Shown piece by piece: positions 14,187 to 16,341 of a stretch of DNA of 16,341 bases. The stretch covers positions 1-16,341 of the forward strand of contig CAZHNG010000138.1 in the NCBI GenBank assembly GCA_964533785.1, given 5' to 3'. How positions within the stretch are numbered: position 1 is the first letter of the stretch; the number at the start of each line of letters is the position of its first letter. Origin of the DNA: JANQRV01 sp964533785. GTDB lineage: Bacteria > Bacteroidota > Bacteroidia > Chitinophagales > Saprospiraceae. A model generated the notes under the pieces. The model saw nothing but the letters and a program-made list of their open reading frames with translations, had not been told where the DNA came from and did not search any database. The translations under genes and the position numbers were made by a program.

Positions 14187-16265
14187 TCAATCTTTGATTA
14201 AGGGTTCAAGCTGGAAGCGTTTAGACAACTTTTCAAGAAAGAGGTCTTCCGCATAAAACTGCCAGTCGAAAGTACGGGTTTGGTTGGCCAGGTGGTGATG
14301 GTAATCTTGATCGAGCAAGTAGTCTTCGGGTTTATTTAATTGCCTTGTTTTACTATAAACAGCTTCTAGTTCCTGGCGTACTGCATTAAATGAGGAATAC
14401 AATTCTTCTATTTTATCCCGGGCCGCATTGGTTTCTGCTTCGTTTTCGGCGGTATCATACTGTTGGATAGCCATTAACATATTCGGAGGGAAGGCAGCCA
14501 TCTTATTGACCTGTTCGTAAACTTGCAGCCGGTATTTATTGCGGCTGGCCTTTGTTTGCAGATAGGCTATTTTTAAGTCTATCATATTGCAAATAGCGGA
14601 TACTCTGCGTGCCTGGGCTAATTTATCAGCGTAATTTTCACTCCAGGCTCCTTTATTATCTTCATCGGGAAGATCAAGTAAATACGTCAGATAGTCAGGA
14701 TCAGACTTTAAATAATTACGTTTGTTACCCTCTAAAAAAGCGTTTTTCCAAAAGCCGGCAGCAATTTCAAGGCTGTCGATGAAGGCATAATCCGATGAAG
14801 CCAGTTGATTCGAAAATGCCCGGCTGCGATAGGCCGATTTGATGGCCTCTTTGGCTCTTTTATCTCCCGTCCAGGTATATTCCGCAAAAAACGAAATACC
14901 GCGTTTGTACAATTCAAAGTGGGGCGAGTCATCATCCCACAAGGTAAGTAACAGGCCGTCTGCTTGGTTTTCGATTGAAATATTAGCAAAAGCCCGAATG
15001 GCGTCTATGTTACTTTCTTGTTGGGGCATTAAAACCCAGCGGGTTTGGCCTGCTGTAGCTCCCATGACTTGCAGACCGTTTTGGCGAAACCATTCCATTG
15101 CTTTCCGGTTGCCATAGGTTTGGGGAGAACTGTAGTTCCAACGCATGTAAATGCAATTTTTAGGGAATTGATCCAGTACTTCTGCTAAGCGGTTTTCATT
15201 TTTCGACCAGATTTCGTTTACTTCTGCTTCGGTGAGGGAAGTATTAAACATCGGCTGGTATACCTCAGCGTGTTTAAGTGGCATATCGTCCCAGAAAATC
15301 GGAATGCGGTCGTGAGCTTCCGCAAAAGCACATACTTTGTTTAACCAAATCAGTTGTAATTCTAAAGGAGAACGATTACTGCCGCCTCCGGTAGTATGGA
15401 CTTCGTCGCCGCCAATATGAAGGTATTTACCATGAGGCGTAGCTTCAATAGCATCCAGATAAAGATCAAATTGCAATTCATAGGTCTCAGGAAGTAGAGG
15501 GTTGAACGCCCAATCACTTTGCGGATCATCGCGCAATGCTTTAAATTCTTCGTGTTTTAAAATAAAGGAAGCGTGGCCAAGTCCTTGGATCAACGGGCTG
15601 ATCTCAATATTGCGTGCTTTGGCGTAATCACTTATTTTTTGCCATTCTTCAATGCTGATGGCAACACCGGAAGCGACAACGGGTTGGCGTTTGTATTCCA
15701 ATTTATCTTCCATTTCAACGATAATGCCATTAATTTTATACTGTGCGAGTTCATCGATCAAATCGTAGTAGTATGATAGCTTTTCAAGGTGGTGTTTGAG
15801 ATCCAGGTGAATGGCCCGGTACGCTAGTTCCGGATAATCTTCTATCTGACAAAGCGGTAGTCGGCCTCCCTGCTCAGTGGCATCTTCCATGATCTGCTCT
15901 AAAGTCATGAAGCTATACATTAATCCGGCAGGGTCTTTACCGGTAAGTTCAATCTTCTCATTGGAAATTTGCAACCTATATCCTTCCGCTTTTACACTCA
16001 AATTAGTATCGATTTGGCAGATGATTTGAGCTTGGTTGGGTTGTTCTGCCGGCTCAATACCTGCGAGCAATGTACCGCGGAAAGGTAGCTGAATATTCTC
16101 TTTTGTATAATAGTATTTAATATCCTCCGGATCCATCATACTATTACCTTGGATTTCCATTTGCTGAGGGAGCGGCAAAGGAGTAAAATCGATGGGATCT
16201 GTGTTATTAGATTGACAGGACAATAGCACTGCTAACAATCCGCACCAAATTAGTTGGTTCTTCAT
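14187..16265 (-). CDS. GH20 beta-N-acetylhexosaminidase lipoprotein
   Basis: This 692-residue lipoprotein belongs to glycoside hydrolase family 20, which cleaves terminal beta-linked GlcNAc or GalNAc by substrate-assisted catalysis. A lipobox (LLSC, Cys at about 17) follows a short signal. Residues to about 140 form the GH20b-like N-terminal domain (GKDPAGLMYSFMTLEQIM). The catalytic barrel starts at about YRAIHLDLKHHLEKLSYYYDLIDELAQYKINGIIVEMEDK; the catalytic Asp287-Glu288 pair lies in YLHIGGDEVH. Late barrel residues include PIFWDDM and LLLTLWDDD. From about residue 490 to the end there is a long helical, Ala/Glu-rich extension that is not part of the barrel and has no motif I recognise. 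The stop lies 5 bases before the fucosidase ATG, so both enzymes should be made together. The start is 34 bases from a heptamer repeat that may affect its promoter. Confidence 0.93.
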   Translation of the reverse strand: MKNQLIWCGLLAVLLSCQSNNTDPIDFTPLPLPQQMEIQGNSMMDPEDIKYYYTKENIQLPFRGTLLAGIEPAEQPNQAQIICQIDTNLSVKAEGYRLQISNEKIELTGKDPAGLMYSFMTLEQIMEDATEQGGRLPLCQIEDYPELAYRAIHLDLKHHLEKLSYYYDLIDELAQYKINGIIVEMEDKLEYKRQPVVASGVAISIEEWQKISDYAKARNIEISPLIQGLGHASFILKHEEFKALRDDPQSDWAFNPLLPETYELQFDLYLDAIEATPHGKYLHIGGDEVHTTGGGSNRSPLELQLIWLNKVCAFAEAHDRIPIFWDDMPLKHAEVYQPMFNTSLTEAEVNEIWSKNENRLAEVLDQFPKNCIYMRWNYSSPQTYGNRKAMEWFRQNGLQVMGATAGQTRWVLMPQQESNIDAIRAFANISIENQADGLLLTLWDDDSPHFELYKRGISFFAEYTWTGDKRAKEAIKSAYRSRAFSNQLASSDYAFIDSLEIAAGFWKNAFLEGNKRNYLKSDPDYLTYLLDLPDEDNKGAWSENYADKLAQARRVSAICNMIDLKIAYLQTKASRNKYRLQVYEQVNKMAAFPPNMLMAIQQYDTAENEAETNAARDKIEELYSSFNAVRQELEAVYSKTRQLNKPEDYLLDQDYHHHLANQTRTFDWQFYAEDLFLEKLSKRFQLEPLIKD

Positions 16266-16299
16266 TTTATTTTGTGAATTGACTAAAATTTGGACTTTT

Positions 16300-16341
16300 G
16301 ACGCTAGACGCTAGACGCTAGACGCTAGACGCTAGACGCTA
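16300..16341. repeat. Heptanucleotide tandem repeat (GACGCTA)6, open at the window end
   Basis: Six perfect copies of the 7-base unit GACGCTA fill 16300-16341 exactly and run off the end of the window, so the true copy number is unknown. On the minus strand the unit is TAGCGTC. The array lies 34 bases upstream of the GH20 ATG, where its promoter should be. There is no spacer between copies, so this is a simple sequence repeat and not a CRISPR array. Confidence 0.95.

Noticed and set aside
14182..14190. TTG start of the fucosidase overlapping the GH20 stop
   Set aside because: A typical translational-coupling arrangement, but the ATG at 14181 gives a compact lipoprotein signal and needs no rare start; kept only as an alternative.
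16300..16341. CRISPR array
   Set aside because: The 7-base units are contiguous with no spacers, and no cas genes are present.

Overview
The window looks like a chromosomal segment of a free-living or marine Bacteroidota, most likely a Saprospiria-type (Lewinella/Haliscomenobacter-like) member. This rests on several traits seen together: moderate GC with AT-rich intergenic gaps, TAnnTTTG (Bacteroidota -7) boxes, start codons without Shine-Dalgarno sequences, many signal peptides and lipoproteins, a secreted Tricorn homolog, a TPR/HisKA_2 kinase with a REC-LuxR regulator, and GH29/GH20 lipoprotein glycosidases. The taxonomic call is inference. No tRNA, rRNA, IS element, integrase or CRISPR array was seen.

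Layout. (1) 193-6771, all minus strand: a proline-rich orphan lipoprotein, a secreted papain-like (C1A) peptidase with a DUF4384-like C-terminal part, a small secreted Ig-like protein, and a 1073-residue exported Tricorn-type S41 protease. This is an envelope proteolysis neighbourhood. A terminator at 2794-2819 and a 303-base gap at 3247-3549 divide it into separate transcription units. (2) 6985-9731, plus strand: a REC-LuxR response regulator closed by a strong terminator, a small secreted unknown protein closed by another hairpin, then a two-gene unit made of a membrane-anchored unknown protein and an HTTM (vitamin K gamma-carboxylase-like) membrane protein. (3) 9685-11544, minus strand: a TPR-HisKA_2 sensor kinase whose 3' end overlaps the HTTM gene tail to tail by 47 bases. 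It is the obvious candidate partner of the response regulator. (4) 11678-12106, plus strand: a hemerythrin-like protein with all six expected iron ligands, preceded by a nested palindrome that covers its -7 box. (5) 12127-16265, minus strand: a tight two-gene unit of a GH20 beta-N-acetylhexosaminidase and a GH29 alpha-L-fucosidase, both lipoproteins. Behind its start codon lies a pure heptanucleotide repeat (GACGCTA, six copies) that runs off the window end.

How the parts may work together. The glycosidase pair would trim fucose and N-acetylhexosamine from glycans at the outer membrane or in the periplasm. The C1A and Tricorn proteases would process proteins or peptides in the envelope. The two-component pair brackets the HTTM module and may control it. 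The features most worth a second look are the nested palindrome upstream of the hemerythrin gene, the heptamer repeat in the GH20 promoter region, and the HTTM protein, which keeps a lysine at the place of the GGCX catalytic lysine and sits beside a separate small membrane-anchored partner gene.

The first 192 bases hold no gene that I can support.
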